DNA of 64,000 bases from Aggregatilinea lenta. GTDB lineage: Bacteria; Chloroflexota; Anaerolineae; Aggregatilineales; Aggregatilineaceae. The stretch covers positions 837,189 through 901,188 of the forward strand of contig NZ_BFCB01000001.1 of the NCBI RefSeq assembly GCF_003569045.1, read 5' to 3'. The notes below the pieces were generated by a model, which was not told where the DNA came from, did no database searches, and saw nothing but the letters and a program-made list of their open reading frames with translations. Made by a program: the position numbers and the translations under genes. Positions 52,868 to 61,091 of this stretch are shown one piece after another (position 1 is the stretch's first letter; every line of letters begins with the position of its first letter).

Positions 52868-54163
52868 ATGACACAACCAGCCACGATCCTTTACATTGAA
52901 GATGATGACGCCGGACGGTTGATGATCCAGCGCGCGCTGACCTACGCGGGCTACCGCGTGGTTGTCGCCAGCGGCGGGCTTCAGGCGCTTGAATTGGCGC
53001 GCCAGCACCACCCCGATCTTGTCCTGACCGACATCAACCTGCCCGATCTGGGCGAAGTCGAGATCACCGAGCGCCTGCGCGCCGAGACGGGCCAGGGTGC
53101 GATCCCGATCGTCGCGTTGGTGGCCGCCGAGCGCGCCTCCGATCACGAGCGTGCGGTGCGCGCCGGGATGACCGGCACCATCGACAAACCGGTGGATGTG
53201 GCCACGCTGACCAAGAAGATTGAGGATTACCTGAACGGGCACGACGGCTCGCCCGATGCCGGGTCGCTGGTGCCGGGCCGCGCGGCGGTCAACCGCGAGA
53301 TCGTGCAGCAGCTCGAAAGCAACGTGCGCGAGCTGGAAGCGATCAATCGCGACCTGCGCCGCCTGGACCAGATCAAGGACGACTTCATCCAGCTCACCGC
53401 GCACGAGCTGCGCACGCCGCTGACGACCGTCTACGGCTATAACCGGCTGGTCCAGACGTCGCCCGCGATCCAGGAAATGATGGCGAAAAACCCGGAAGTC
53501 AACGCCGTGATGTCCGGCCTGTCGGAGTCGATCGAGCGACTGAACGGCGTGATCAGCGAGATCATCACCATTTCGCGCATCGCGTCGGAGCGGGTGGAAC
53601 TGAAGCTCGGCCCCACCAACCTGCGCGTGGTGATCAGGCGCGTCGTCGAGGGCTACGCCCAGGTGCTCGAACAGCGCAGCCTCACGCTGCACTACGATCT
53701 GGACGACTGGCCGTCGCAGTTCTTCGCGGATTCGTCTCTGCTAGAGCTGGCCTACAGCAACCTGCTGAGCAACGCGATCAAGTACACGCCCGACGGCGGC
53801 TCGATCACCATGCGCGCCTCGGTCAGCGACGGCTGGGTACGCACGCAGGTCACCGATACCGGCATCGGCATCGATCCCGACCAGCAGCAGCTCATCTTCG
53901 ACCACTTCTACACGGCGGGCGACACGCAGCTCCACTCCACCAGTAAGACGGCGTTTCGCGGCGGCGGGCTGGGGCTGGGGCTGGCGATTACGCGCGGCGT
54001 GGTCGAGGCGCACGGTGGGCGCATCTGGGTCGTGAGTGACGGCTGCGATGAAGACCGCCTGCCCGGCAGCACGTTCACCATTGAAATTCCGCTGAAGACC
54101 CAGGTTCCCAACGTGTTTACCCGCCGCCTGGGTAGGGCTTCCTCGGGCACGACGTCACACTAA
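52868..54163 (+). CDS. Receiver-histidine kinase hybrid (REC before HisKA)
   Basis: A 431-residue soluble protein. The N-terminal receiver domain has phospho-acceptor Asp55 (LTDINLPD) and Lys107; the residue normally Thr/Ser (near residue 85) is Val. After a coiled segment (residues ~140-175) is the HisKA domain with His179 in TAHELRTPL, then an HATPase (NLLSNAIKYTPDG, DTGIGI, GGGLGLGLAITRG). No transmembrane or sensor domain is present, so signals probably arrive at the receiver or the coil. It follows the PadR gene by 40 bases, suggesting an operon. Confidence 0.92.
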   Translation: MTQPATILYIEDDDAGRLMIQRALTYAGYRVVVASGGLQALELARQHHPDLVLTDINLPDLGEVEITERLRAETGQGAIPIVALVAAERASDHERAVRAGMTGTIDKPVDVATLTKKIEDYLNGHDGSPDAGSLVPGRAAVNREIVQQLESNVRELEAINRDLRRLDQIKDDFIQLTAHELRTPLTTVYGYNRLVQTSPAIQEMMAKNPEVNAVMSGLSESIERLNGVISEIITISRIASERVELKLGPTNLRVVIRRVVEGYAQVLEQRSLTLHYDLDDWPSQFFADSSLLELAYSNLLSNAIKYTPDGGSITMRASVSDGWVRTQVTDTGIGIDPDQQQLIFDHFYTAGDTQLHSTSKTAFRGGGLGLGLAITRGVVEAHGGRIWVVSDGCDEDRLPGSTFTIEIPLKTQVPNVFTRRLGRASSGTTSH

Positions 54164-54214
54164 ACTGATCGGCGCGTTGCGCCGGGCATTCCAACGCAAT
54201 CGAGGTCTCCGGGT

Positions 54215-54733
54215 ATGCTCAGGCAGTTGTGGCTTCGTAAAGTCAATCTGGTCGCCGTGTTCGATTCGCGCACGGCGCTGGCCGCCACGATGGACGCGAT
54301 GCTGGCGCGCGGCATGCTCGATCTGCTCGACATCGGCCACTCGGCGCTGATCGTGGGCAGCAGCAGCGGCAAGCCGGTCATCGTCAACAACAACGTCGAG
54401 CGCCAGGAAGGCATCTATTCCGGCGCGATGCTGGGCGCGGTGATGCTGGGCCTGGGCGCGGTGCAGGGCGGGGCGCTCGACTGGCCGCGCGGCGGCGCGT
54501 TCCTGGCGATCGTGCTGGCGCTGTTGGGCGGCGCAGCCCTGGGCGCGGGCATCGGCGGCGGCGTGGCGCGGCTGACCCGCTTCGGGTTTTCGACCCTGCT
54601 GCTGGACGACGTGGGCCAGCAGTTGGAGGCGGATCAGGTCGCGCTGGTGCTCCAGGTGCGCCCGGTGCATGCCGGAGTCTTGGAAGACGCGTTGGCCGGG
54701 CCAGAAGCGCACGTCGAGCGGCGCGGGCGCTGA
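54215..54733 (+). CDS. DUF1269-like membrane protein
   Basis: A 172-residue protein. The N-terminal part resembles a ferredoxin-like DUF1269 domain (LVAVFDSRTALAATMDAMLARGM) with a membrane-hairpin after it (GAMLGAVMLGLGAVQGGALD ... GGAFLAIVLALLGGAALGAG), then a second soluble stretch (LEADQVALVLQVRP). It is likely an inner-membrane protein of unknown function. It is 51 bases after the receiver-kinase gene. Confidence 0.7.
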   Translation: MLRQLWLRKVNLVAVFDSRTALAATMDAMLARGMLDLLDIGHSALIVGSSSGKPVIVNNNVERQEGIYSGAMLGAVMLGLGAVQGGALDWPRGGAFLAIVLALLGGAALGAGIGGGVARLTRFGFSTLLLDDVGQQLEADQVALVLQVRPVHAGVLEDALAGPEAHVERRGR

Positions 54734-54854
54734 TCTGCGCAACGATCCGGCGGGTCTCTGCGTATAGTTAACCTGATCCTGGGTTGCGCCCCACATGGCT
54801 GTAAGTACAATCGTCATGTAGTACGTGGGAGCGCGTGCCCCTGGAGGCCAGTCT

Positions 54855-56123
54855 ATGGAAAACCGAACGTGCCCGAACTGTGGCCACGAGAATTTGCCGC
54901 GCGCGATTTTCTGCTTTCAGTGCGGAGCCAATCTGGACGATCCGCCTGTGGTACGCGGCATTCACCGGCAGCGGCGGCACGTCGAGGACGCGATGCGCTA
55001 CGTCCAGGGGCGCGAAAACAGTTTGGAGCCGGATCTGGTGCGAAACCTCCGTGAAGCACGCGCAAAACTCCCGCCGCCGATCGACGGCACGCCGATCACC
55101 TGCCTGCGCTGCGGCACGCTGAACAAGCCGCTGGCGTCGTACTGCATCGGGTGTGGGGCGACGCTGACGATCCCGGAGAACGCGGAAGAGTCGCACCTTG
55201 TGGCGCGGGCCAGCGCGCGCAGCGATGTGGGCCAACTGCGCGAAAACAACGAGGACCGCGTGGGCCTGTGGGCGCGGCACGGTATCGTGCTGGCGCTGGT
55301 CGCGGATGGCATGGGCGGCGCGGTGGCGGGCGAAGAAGCCAGCCGGCTGGCCGTGGAAGCGGTCCAGGCCGATTTTCTGGGCGAAGCGCGCGGCAGCGAG
55401 ACGCTCGACCAGCTTACCGAGCCGGAAGTCGCGGACAAGCTGCGCTACGCCGTGCGCCGCGCGAACCGCGCCGTGATCAACCGCGCTAACGACCATCCCG
55501 AATTTCACGGCATGGGCACCACCCTGACGCTGGCCTTTGTGCGCAATAACCGTGTCGTCATCGCGCACGTCGGTGACAGCCGCGCGTACCTCGTGGACGG
55601 GCACGAGGGCTGGATCAACCAGATCACCGACGATCACAGCTTCGTGGAGGCGCTGCTGGCGTCCGGCCACATCTCGCCCGAACAGGCCGCGATGCATCCC
55701 ATGCGCAACGTGCTCTACCGCGCGCTGGGACAGGTAGACGATACCGAGGCCGATTTCTACAGCCGCAGCCTGGCCGAAGGCGACCGGCTGATCCTGTGCT
55801 CTGACGGCCTGCCGCGTCACGTGCCTGCCGCCGAGATCGCTGAGATCGCCGAGCTGAGCGACGATCCCGAAGTCATCGCCCAGGCGCTGATCGACCGCGC
55901 CAATGAGCGCGGCGGCGAGGATAACATCAGCGCCGTGGTGATCGTCATGGAGCGCGCGGCGGACGTCGAGCCGGAGGAGCCGCCGAGCGACGTGGTGTTC
56001 GACGACACCGAGGTCGGGCTGTTCCAGGCCGTGCCACCGGACGAGGTGCAGGACCGCTCCACCGACGAAATGCCCGCCGTCCGTCCCGACGATCTGCGCG
56101 AAGGCTCCGACGACGCGCGCTAA
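54855..56123 (+). CDS. PP2C-family protein phosphatase with two N-terminal zinc ribbons
   Basis: A 422-residue cytoplasmic protein starting after GGAGG. Two zinc ribbons come first (CPNCGHENLPRAIFCFQCG at residues 6-24, and CLRCGTLNKPLASYCIGCG near 85-105). The PP2C domain follows: SDVGQLRENNEDR, VADGMGGAVAGEEAS, GMGTTLTLAFV, HVGDSRAYLVD, LILCSDGLPRHV and GGEDNISAVVIV, including the metal-binding Asp residues. Ser/Thr phosphatases of this kind reverse Hanks-type kinase signalling; no such kinase is in the window. The C-terminus is acidic and probably disordered. Confidence 0.9.
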   Translation: MENRTCPNCGHENLPRAIFCFQCGANLDDPPVVRGIHRQRRHVEDAMRYVQGRENSLEPDLVRNLREARAKLPPPIDGTPITCLRCGTLNKPLASYCIGCGATLTIPENAEESHLVARASARSDVGQLRENNEDRVGLWARHGIVLALVADGMGGAVAGEEASRLAVEAVQADFLGEARGSETLDQLTEPEVADKLRYAVRRANRAVINRANDHPEFHGMGTTLTLAFVRNNRVVIAHVGDSRAYLVDGHEGWINQITDDHSFVEALLASGHISPEQAAMHPMRNVLYRALGQVDDTEADFYSRSLAEGDRLILCSDGLPRHVPAAEIAEIAELSDDPEVIAQALIDRANERGGEDNISAVVIVMERAADVEPEEPPSDVVFDDTEVGLFQAVPPDEVQDRSTDEMPAVRPDDLREGSDDAR

Positions 56124-56288
56124 GACGCATCACACCCGTACCTGACTCCTCCGCCGACCGCGCGCCCTGCCGGTCGGTGTTTTTATACGGTATTCCCCTC
56201 CCCGCTGGCGAAAGGTGGTAGTATCGGGGCGATCAAGGGCCGAAGCCCGTTTGTGGCTTGCATGTACAGGTGTACAGAGGAAGGTGCT

Positions 56289-57095
56289 ATGGCCGAAAAT
56301 GCGCACGTGAACGCGAATGTAGGACGATGGTACGGCTTTGCGGAGACGTACGACCGCTACCGTCCTCAACCGCCTGCCGCCGTGGTGGATTTGTTGAAGA
56401 TACTGGCCCAGAAACCGCTGAACGTCGTCGTGGATCTCGGCGCGGGCACCGGCCTCTCGTCGCGCATCTGGGCGGGTCACGCCAAGGAAGTGATCGGCAT
56501 CGAGCCGAATCCCGATATGCGCAAGGAAGCCGGGGTGCAGACCGAGATGCCCGACGTGGTCTACCGCGCCGGGCTGAGCACGTCCACCGGGCTGGAGGAC
56601 GGCTGCGCGGATCTGGTGACGATCTCACAGGCGCTGCACTGGATGGAGCCGGAGCCGACCTTTATCGAAGTCGCGCGCATTTTGCGCCCGGAAGGCGTGT
56701 TCGCCGCCTATGACTGTGACTGGCCGCCTGCCGTCCACTGGCAAGTAGAGCAGGCGTACAACGAGTGTATGGAGCGCGCAGTCGAGATCGAAGCCGCGCT
56801 CGGCCTGCGCCAAAACGTCACGCAGTGGGCCAAGGACGAGCACCTGGGCCGCATTCGCGCCAGCGGGCAGTTCCGTTATGTGCGCGAGGTCACGCTGCAC
56901 AGCGTCGAGATGGGCAACGCCGACCGCCTGGTCGGGCTGGCGATCAGCCAGGCGCGCGTCTCGCGTCCGCTGATGAACGGCGCCAGCGAAGAGGAGATCG
57001 GTCTCGCGAAGCTGCGCGAGGTCGCACGGCGCACGCTGGGCGACGACCCGCAGCCGTGGTACTTCAGCTACCGGGTGCGGATCGGGATCAAGTAG
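56289..57095 (+). CDS. Class I SAM-dependent methyltransferase
   Basis: A 268-residue protein beginning after GAGGAAG. Motif I is VVDLGAGTGLSSRI, followed by EVIGIEPNPDMRKE, and DLVTISQALHWMEP, the layout of a class I (UbiE-like/methyltransf_11) methyltransferase. The start is 56289, favoured over 56253. The substrate is unknown. It is 46 bases before the YesL-like membrane protein gene. Confidence 0.9.
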   Translation: MAENAHVNANVGRWYGFAETYDRYRPQPPAAVVDLLKILAQKPLNVVVDLGAGTGLSSRIWAGHAKEVIGIEPNPDMRKEAGVQTEMPDVVYRAGLSTSTGLEDGCADLVTISQALHWMEPEPTFIEVARILRPEGVFAAYDCDWPPAVHWQVEQAYNECMERAVEIEAALGLRQNVTQWAKDEHLGRIRASGQFRYVREVTLHSVEMGNADRLVGLAISQARVSRPLMNGASEEEIGLAKLREVARRTLGDDPQPWYFSYRVRIGIK

Positions 57096-57140
57096 CCGGA
57101 GAGCCGCGCGGGATAGGCGAATCGAAGGGAAGGGCACTGC

Positions 57141-57782
57141 ATGGTGGGAGCCTTCAGGGCGCTGGGCGTGCTCCGGCGCGTGCCGGTGCTGTGGATCGGC
57201 GCGATCCTGGCGCTGACGTTGGCGAGCATCGCGTGGGCGCTGGCCGCCGTGACGGTGGTGCTGTTTCCCTTCGGCACGGTGGGCCTGTACGTCGTCGCCT
57301 ACCACGCCGTCTACCGCCTGCGGATCGCGCCGCGCGAGGTGCTCACGCTGGTGCGCGCCTATGCGTGGCTGGCCGTGCAGTGGACCGCAATCAACGCGGC
57401 AGTGCTGGGCGGGCTGTATGCCGGCCTGTACGGGCCGGACGCCGATCGCGTTTCCGGTGCGCTGCAAGCTGTGTTGAGCATCGTGGGTCTGATCTGGCTG
57501 GGCATGCAGTTCTTCTTCTGGCCGCTGGCCTTCGAGCAGGCTCACAAGCGGCTGCTGCCCACGCTGCGCAGTGCGGCGTATCTGCTGGCTGCTACGCCGG
57601 GCTTCGCGGCGACGATCCTGGGCGCGGCAGTCGTCGTGGCGCTGGTGATCAACACCCTGTTCCCCTACGGGCTGGCGCTGGTGGGCGGAGTAGCGCTGCT
57701 GGGCGCGGAAGCCGTGCGCGACCGGCTGATGGCCTTTGGTGCGACGCCACAGCCCGCGCACATTGAGCGCCACCCCGAATGA
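57141..57782 (+). CDS. YesL/DUF624-like membrane protein
   Basis: A 213-residue protein with five to six hydrophobic segments (IGAILALTLASIAWALAAV, VLSIVGLIWLGMQFFFWPL, VVVALVINTLFPYGLALV). The RVPVLWIGAI start and the FPFGTVGLYVVAYHAVYRL loop resemble DUF624/YesL proteins of unknown function. It is the last gene of this plus-strand run. Confidence 0.75.
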   Translation: MVGAFRALGVLRRVPVLWIGAILALTLASIAWALAAVTVVLFPFGTVGLYVVAYHAVYRLRIAPREVLTLVRAYAWLAVQWTAINAAVLGGLYAGLYGPDADRVSGALQAVLSIVGLIWLGMQFFFWPLAFEQAHKRLLPTLRSAAYLLAATPGFAATILGAAVVVALVINTLFPYGLALVGGVALLGAEAVRDRLMAFGATPQPAHIERHPE

Positions 57783-57798
57783 AAACGCCTCAAAGAAA

Positions 57799-57824
57799 AC
57801 GCCCTGGCGATGAAGCCAGGGCGT
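57799..57824 (-). terminator. Intrinsic terminator after HtrA
   Basis: ACGCCCTGGC (57799-57808) pairs with GCCAGGGCGT (57815-57824), followed on the minus strand by TTTTCTTT. Confidence 0.88.
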
Positions 57825-57846
57825 CGTAACGCATGCGGAGGCGCGC

Positions 57847-58989
57847 TTACATCGCGGACGAGGGGCGGGCGGTCAGCGTGAGGTTCACCGTCTGCTGCTG
57901 CCCGTCGCGCAGGGCCGTCAGGGTGACGGTGTCGCCGGGGCGCGTGTTCTCTTCCAGGTAGGTGATCAGGTCGTCCATATCGTTCACCGGCTGGTCGTCG
58001 ATGCGGGTGATGATGTCGCCACCCAGCGGCAGCTTACCCATCGCCGTATCCACACTCGGCACGTTCGACACCTGGGTCTGCAGGTCGGCCAGCGCAGGCA
58101 CCAGATTGGCGTCGGCTGCCGGACTGTTGTTCGTTATCGTGGTGACCATCACACCGCGCTGCCCACTCGGCAGATCCAGGGCGTCCGCCTGTTCGGGGCG
58201 CAGGGTCATACCGCCGATGCCCAGCCACGTGTGCTCGTACTGTCCGTCGCGGATCAGGTATGGCACAATGCGCCGCACGGTGTTGGACGGGATCGAGAAG
58301 CCGATGCCCGACGACGACTCCGAGCCGGACAGGATCGCCGTGTTCACGCCCAGCACGTTACCGGCCATGTCGATCAGCGGGCCGCCGCTGTTGCCGGGGT
58401 TGATCGCGGTGTCGGTCTGGATCAGCTCAGGGATGCTGAAGCTGCTTTCCTGCTGGAGCGTACGCCCCAGCGCGCTGACGATACCGGTTGTTGCGGTGAA
58501 GCTCTGCTCGAACGGGCTGCCGATCGCCATCACTTCCTGGCCGACGAACACCTCGTCAGAGTCCGCCAGCGTCACCGGCTGCAGATCGATCAGTGTCGGA
58601 TCGACCTGGATCACGGCCAGATCGGCATCGGGGTCGTGTCCCACCAGTTCGGCGGGCAGGATCGTGCCGTCGATGAACGTGACTTCGATGTTGTCCGCGT
58701 CGCCTGCGACGTGGTTATTGGTGACGATGTGGCCCTGCTCGTCGATGACGAAGCCGGTGCCGGTCCCGCCGCCCATCTGCCCAACCGTGACGGAGACGTT
58801 GACCACGGACTGGCTTACGCGCTGGTAAACATCAGCCGTACGCTGTTCTTCGGCGTTGGCACTGTACGGCGCACCTGACGCGAGCGGATCGAGGCGGTCG
58901 CCGCTCTGGGCCAGCACGCCCACCGCGCCGAGCAAAATCCCCAACACGAACACCAGCGATACGATCATCGCCAGTAATTTCTTAGACAT
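57847..58989 (-). CDS. HtrA/DegP-family serine protease with one PDZ domain
   Basis: A 380-residue membrane-anchored protease. The start at 58989 (after AAGGTGG) gives a signal/anchor (LLAMIVSLVFVLGILLGAV). The trypsin-like domain has the triad His93 (IVTNNHVAGD), Asp123 (DADLAVIQ) and Ser201 (NPGNSGGPL). One PDZ domain (residues ~265-375; GVMVTTITNNSPAADANLVP, GGDIITRIDDQPV) follows. It acts outside the membrane in protein quality control. It is monocistronic with its own terminator. Confidence 0.95.
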   Translation of the reverse strand: MSKKLLAMIVSLVFVLGILLGAVGVLAQSGDRLDPLASGAPYSANAEEQRTADVYQRVSQSVVNVSVTVGQMGGGTGTGFVIDEQGHIVTNNHVAGDADNIEVTFIDGTILPAELVGHDPDADLAVIQVDPTLIDLQPVTLADSDEVFVGQEVMAIGSPFEQSFTATTGIVSALGRTLQQESSFSIPELIQTDTAINPGNSGGPLIDMAGNVLGVNTAILSGSESSSGIGFSIPSNTVRRIVPYLIRDGQYEHTWLGIGGMTLRPEQADALDLPSGQRGVMVTTITNNSPAADANLVPALADLQTQVSNVPSVDTAMGKLPLGGDIITRIDDQPVNDMDDLITYLEENTRPGDTVTLTALRDGQQQTVNLTLTARPSSAM

Positions 58990-59219
58990 AGTCCCACCTT
59001 GTTCCTTACTTATCCCATCGGAAGTGCACGGAGGATAACGTCCGGATGTTGCGAATTTGTAACGTATAAATGAGAGCAAATTAAGAAAAATGTGAGGGTT
59101 GACTCAGGTAGTCGCAGCCTGCCAGCCCGGTTGCAGGTCGCCTGTGATACGGTATAATCTGGGCGCTTCAACGGCTGTGTGTCCCCATAGTATGATGCGA
59201 TAACAGATAGGGTGTATGG

Positions 59220-59858
59220 ATGGAAATAACGTGGTACGGGCATAGCTGTTTTCGAATCACTGAGCGTGGACGCGCGACTGTAGTAACCGATCCCTTCGGG
59301 GAGAGCCTGGGTTATGAAGTGCCTAAGCTGAAGGCCGAGGTCGTGACGATCAGCCACGATTCGCCGGGGCACAACAACGTTGACATGGCGCGCGACTGCG
59401 AGCATGTCGTGAGCGGGCCGGGCGAGTATGAGGTCGGCGGCGTCTTTATCATCGGCGTGGCGACCTACAACCGCGAGATCGAGAACCCCCGCCTGAACGT
59501 GATTTACGTGCTGGACTTCGCGGGTCTGTCGGTGGCCCACCTGGGCGACCTGGACCACGTGCCGAACCAGTCGATGGTCGAGTCCCTGGGGCCAATCGAC
59601 GTGGCGCTGGTGCCCGTCGGCGACGGCGGCGCGCTGTCGTCCAGCCAGGCGGCGGAAGTGATCAGCCTGCTGGAGCCGAGTATCGTCGTGCCGATGCACT
59701 TCCAAACCGAAGCGCTGCGCGGCATGACGCTGGACCCGGTCGACCGGTTCCTGAAAGAAATGGGCATCGACAGCATGCAGGCCGAGCCGGTCCTGAAGGT
59801 GACGGCGGGCGGCCTCCCCGAACAAACGCAGGTGGTCCTGCTCGATTACCGGCACTGA
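59220..59858 (+). CDS. Metallo-beta-lactamase-fold protein with a degenerate metal motif
   Basis: A 212-residue cytoplasmic protein. The N-terminus MEITWYGHSCFRI is typical of the UPF0173/UlaG-like MBL group. The expected H-x-H-x-D-H metal motif appears as SHDSPGHNN: the second His is Ser and the Asp is Gly, so two ligands are missing. Later positions (HLGDLDHVP, VVPMHFQTEA) still look conserved. It may be a non-catalytic or altered MBL enzyme. It is 65 bases before the small protein at 59924. Confidence 0.85.
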   Translation: MEITWYGHSCFRITERGRATVVTDPFGESLGYEVPKLKAEVVTISHDSPGHNNVDMARDCEHVVSGPGEYEVGGVFIIGVATYNREIENPRLNVIYVLDFAGLSVAHLGDLDHVPNQSMVESLGPIDVALVPVGDGGALSSSQAAEVISLLEPSIVVPMHFQTEALRGMTLDPVDRFLKEMGIDSMQAEPVLKVTAGGLPEQTQVVLLDYRH

Positions 59859-59923
59859 TCGGGGCGATGCGCCAGTCTACTGAGGATGCCGCACACGGGG
59901 CGGCAGTCTAGGATAACGGGACG

Positions 59924-60223
59924 ATGATCAAGCTTTTGCTGACATGGGACATCAAGCCGGGCCAGGACCAGGAATACTTCGAATTCATGGTCCGTGAGTT
60001 TGCGCCGGGCATCACCCGGCTTGGTCTGACGCCGACTGAAGCGTGGTTCGCCGTGTACGGGGAGTGCCCGCAAATCCTCATGGAAGGCATCACCGACGAT
60101 CTGGCGGACATGCGCAAGATGTTGGCGAGCGACGAGTGGACCGCGCTGTACGACAAGCTGCTGAAGTACGTCGATAACTACGAGCAGAAGGTCGTGCGCG
60201 GGGCGCCGGGCTTCCAGTTGTAG
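59924..60223 (+). CDS. Small alpha/beta-barrel-like protein (function unknown)
   Basis: A 99-residue soluble protein (MIKLLLTWDIKPGQDQEYFE). The strand-helix pattern with FAPGITRLGLTPTEAWFAVYG is consistent with a dimeric ferredoxin-like barrel (ABM/EthD-like), but no family signature is definite. It ends just before a bidirectional terminator. It may be cotranscribed with the MBL gene. Confidence 0.6.
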   Translation: MIKLLLTWDIKPGQDQEYFEFMVREFAPGITRLGLTPTEAWFAVYGECPQILMEGITDDLADMRKMLASDEWTALYDKLLKYVDNYEQKVVRGAPGFQL

Positions 60224-60246
60224 CGTCCGGTAGAAGCGGAGAATCG

Positions 60247-60282
60247 AAAAGGCGGCCCGTGAAAGCACAGGCCGCCTTTTTT
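60247..60282. terminator. Bidirectional intrinsic terminator
   Basis: AAAAGGCGGCC (60247-60257) pairs with GGCCGCCTTTT (60270-60280), with T runs on both strands. It separates the small protein gene (plus) and the FmdB gene (minus). Confidence 0.88.
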
Positions 60283-60326
60283 GTTTCGTTCAATGTGAGT
60301 GCGCCGCCAGGGTGGGGCGCAGTGTG

Positions 60327-60638
60327 TTACTTGCTGTCGGGCTTGGCCGCTTCAGAGCTGCCGCCGGACTTGGCCGGGGCTTCCGAGCCGCCGTCACTGC
60401 TCGACGGAGAAGACTTCTCGCCGCCGTCTTCCTTCTTGGGCGGTGTGGCGAGCGAATTGCGACCCTTGCTGTCGGTCACGTACCAACCCGATCCCTTGAA
60501 CACAATTCCCACTGCCTGCGGGACGCGGTGCGTATGGCCGCCGCACTCCGGGCACTCGCTGATAGGCGCGTCGGAGAACTTCTGCCGCGCATCGAAGCGC
60601 ACGCCGCACTCATCGCATTCATAGGTATAGACTGGCAT
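60327..60638 (-). CDS. FmdB-family zinc ribbon protein
   Basis: A 103-residue protein starting MPVYTYECDECGVRFD and carrying a second SECPECGG pair, the four-cysteine FmdB zinc ribbon, then GSGWYVTDS and a Ser/Lys/Gly-rich disordered tail. The start follows GAGGTGA. It has the classic FmdB size, unlike the 143-residue relative at 8645. Confidence 0.9.
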   Translation of the reverse strand: MPVYTYECDECGVRFDARQKFSDAPISECPECGGHTHRVPQAVGIVFKGSGWYVTDSKGRNSLATPPKKEDGGEKSSPSSSDGGSEAPAKSGGSSEAAKPDSK

Positions 60639-60672
60639 AGATCACCTCGACACCTTTGTTTTCCACCCAAAG

Positions 60673-60701
60673 AGTATACTCGAATTGGAGGGCAGCGTAA
60701 A
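60673..60701 (-). promoter_or_regulatory. Promoter of the FmdB gene
   Basis: On the minus strand TTTACG (60696-60701), 17 bases, then TATACT (60673-60678). Transcription would begin near 60666, 28 bases before the ATG. Confidence 0.6.
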
Positions 60702-61091
60702 GGCGGATTGGTAAAAAATTGATAAGATTTACCCCACACCAACTGTTTGACTTTTGGCAGAATCAGCGTATTCTAGACATTAGTTGGATGCAGCAACAAA
60801 TTTTAACGATTAAGCAAACTGTTTTTTAGCTTACTGAAGCTTGTTGTGATGAGCCACTTGACGACTTTGCCTCTGGCCCCCGCGCCGCTTCATTCCGCCG
60901 GACTGATTCCCGCCGTCTGGGCGTCGCTGCCCGGCTGCCGGTGGCGTCGGATGCTGGCGCGCCGCCGGGCAGAGCGTGCAGTGCTGCCCCAGGCACGTTC
61001 GCAAACAGCCGGCTTTTTGTCAATCGACCGCGTGCCGGTCCGATCACCTGAAAATGCTACGATGAGTTCTACTAAGAGGAGAGATTAGACG
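60702..61091 (+). other. Long leader/intergenic region before the isomerase gene
   Basis: A possible plus-strand promoter is TTGACT (60747-60752), a 16-base spacer, and TATTCT (60769-60774). The region is AT-rich to about 60850 and then GC-rich; an 80-codon frame at 60846-61088 is not convincing. The ribosome site GAGGAG precedes the GTG start. Confidence 0.35.

Noticed and set aside
60846-61088. 80-codon plus-strand frame before the isomerase gene
   Set aside because: Arg/Ala-rich, no ribosome site and overlaps the leader of the isomerase gene.
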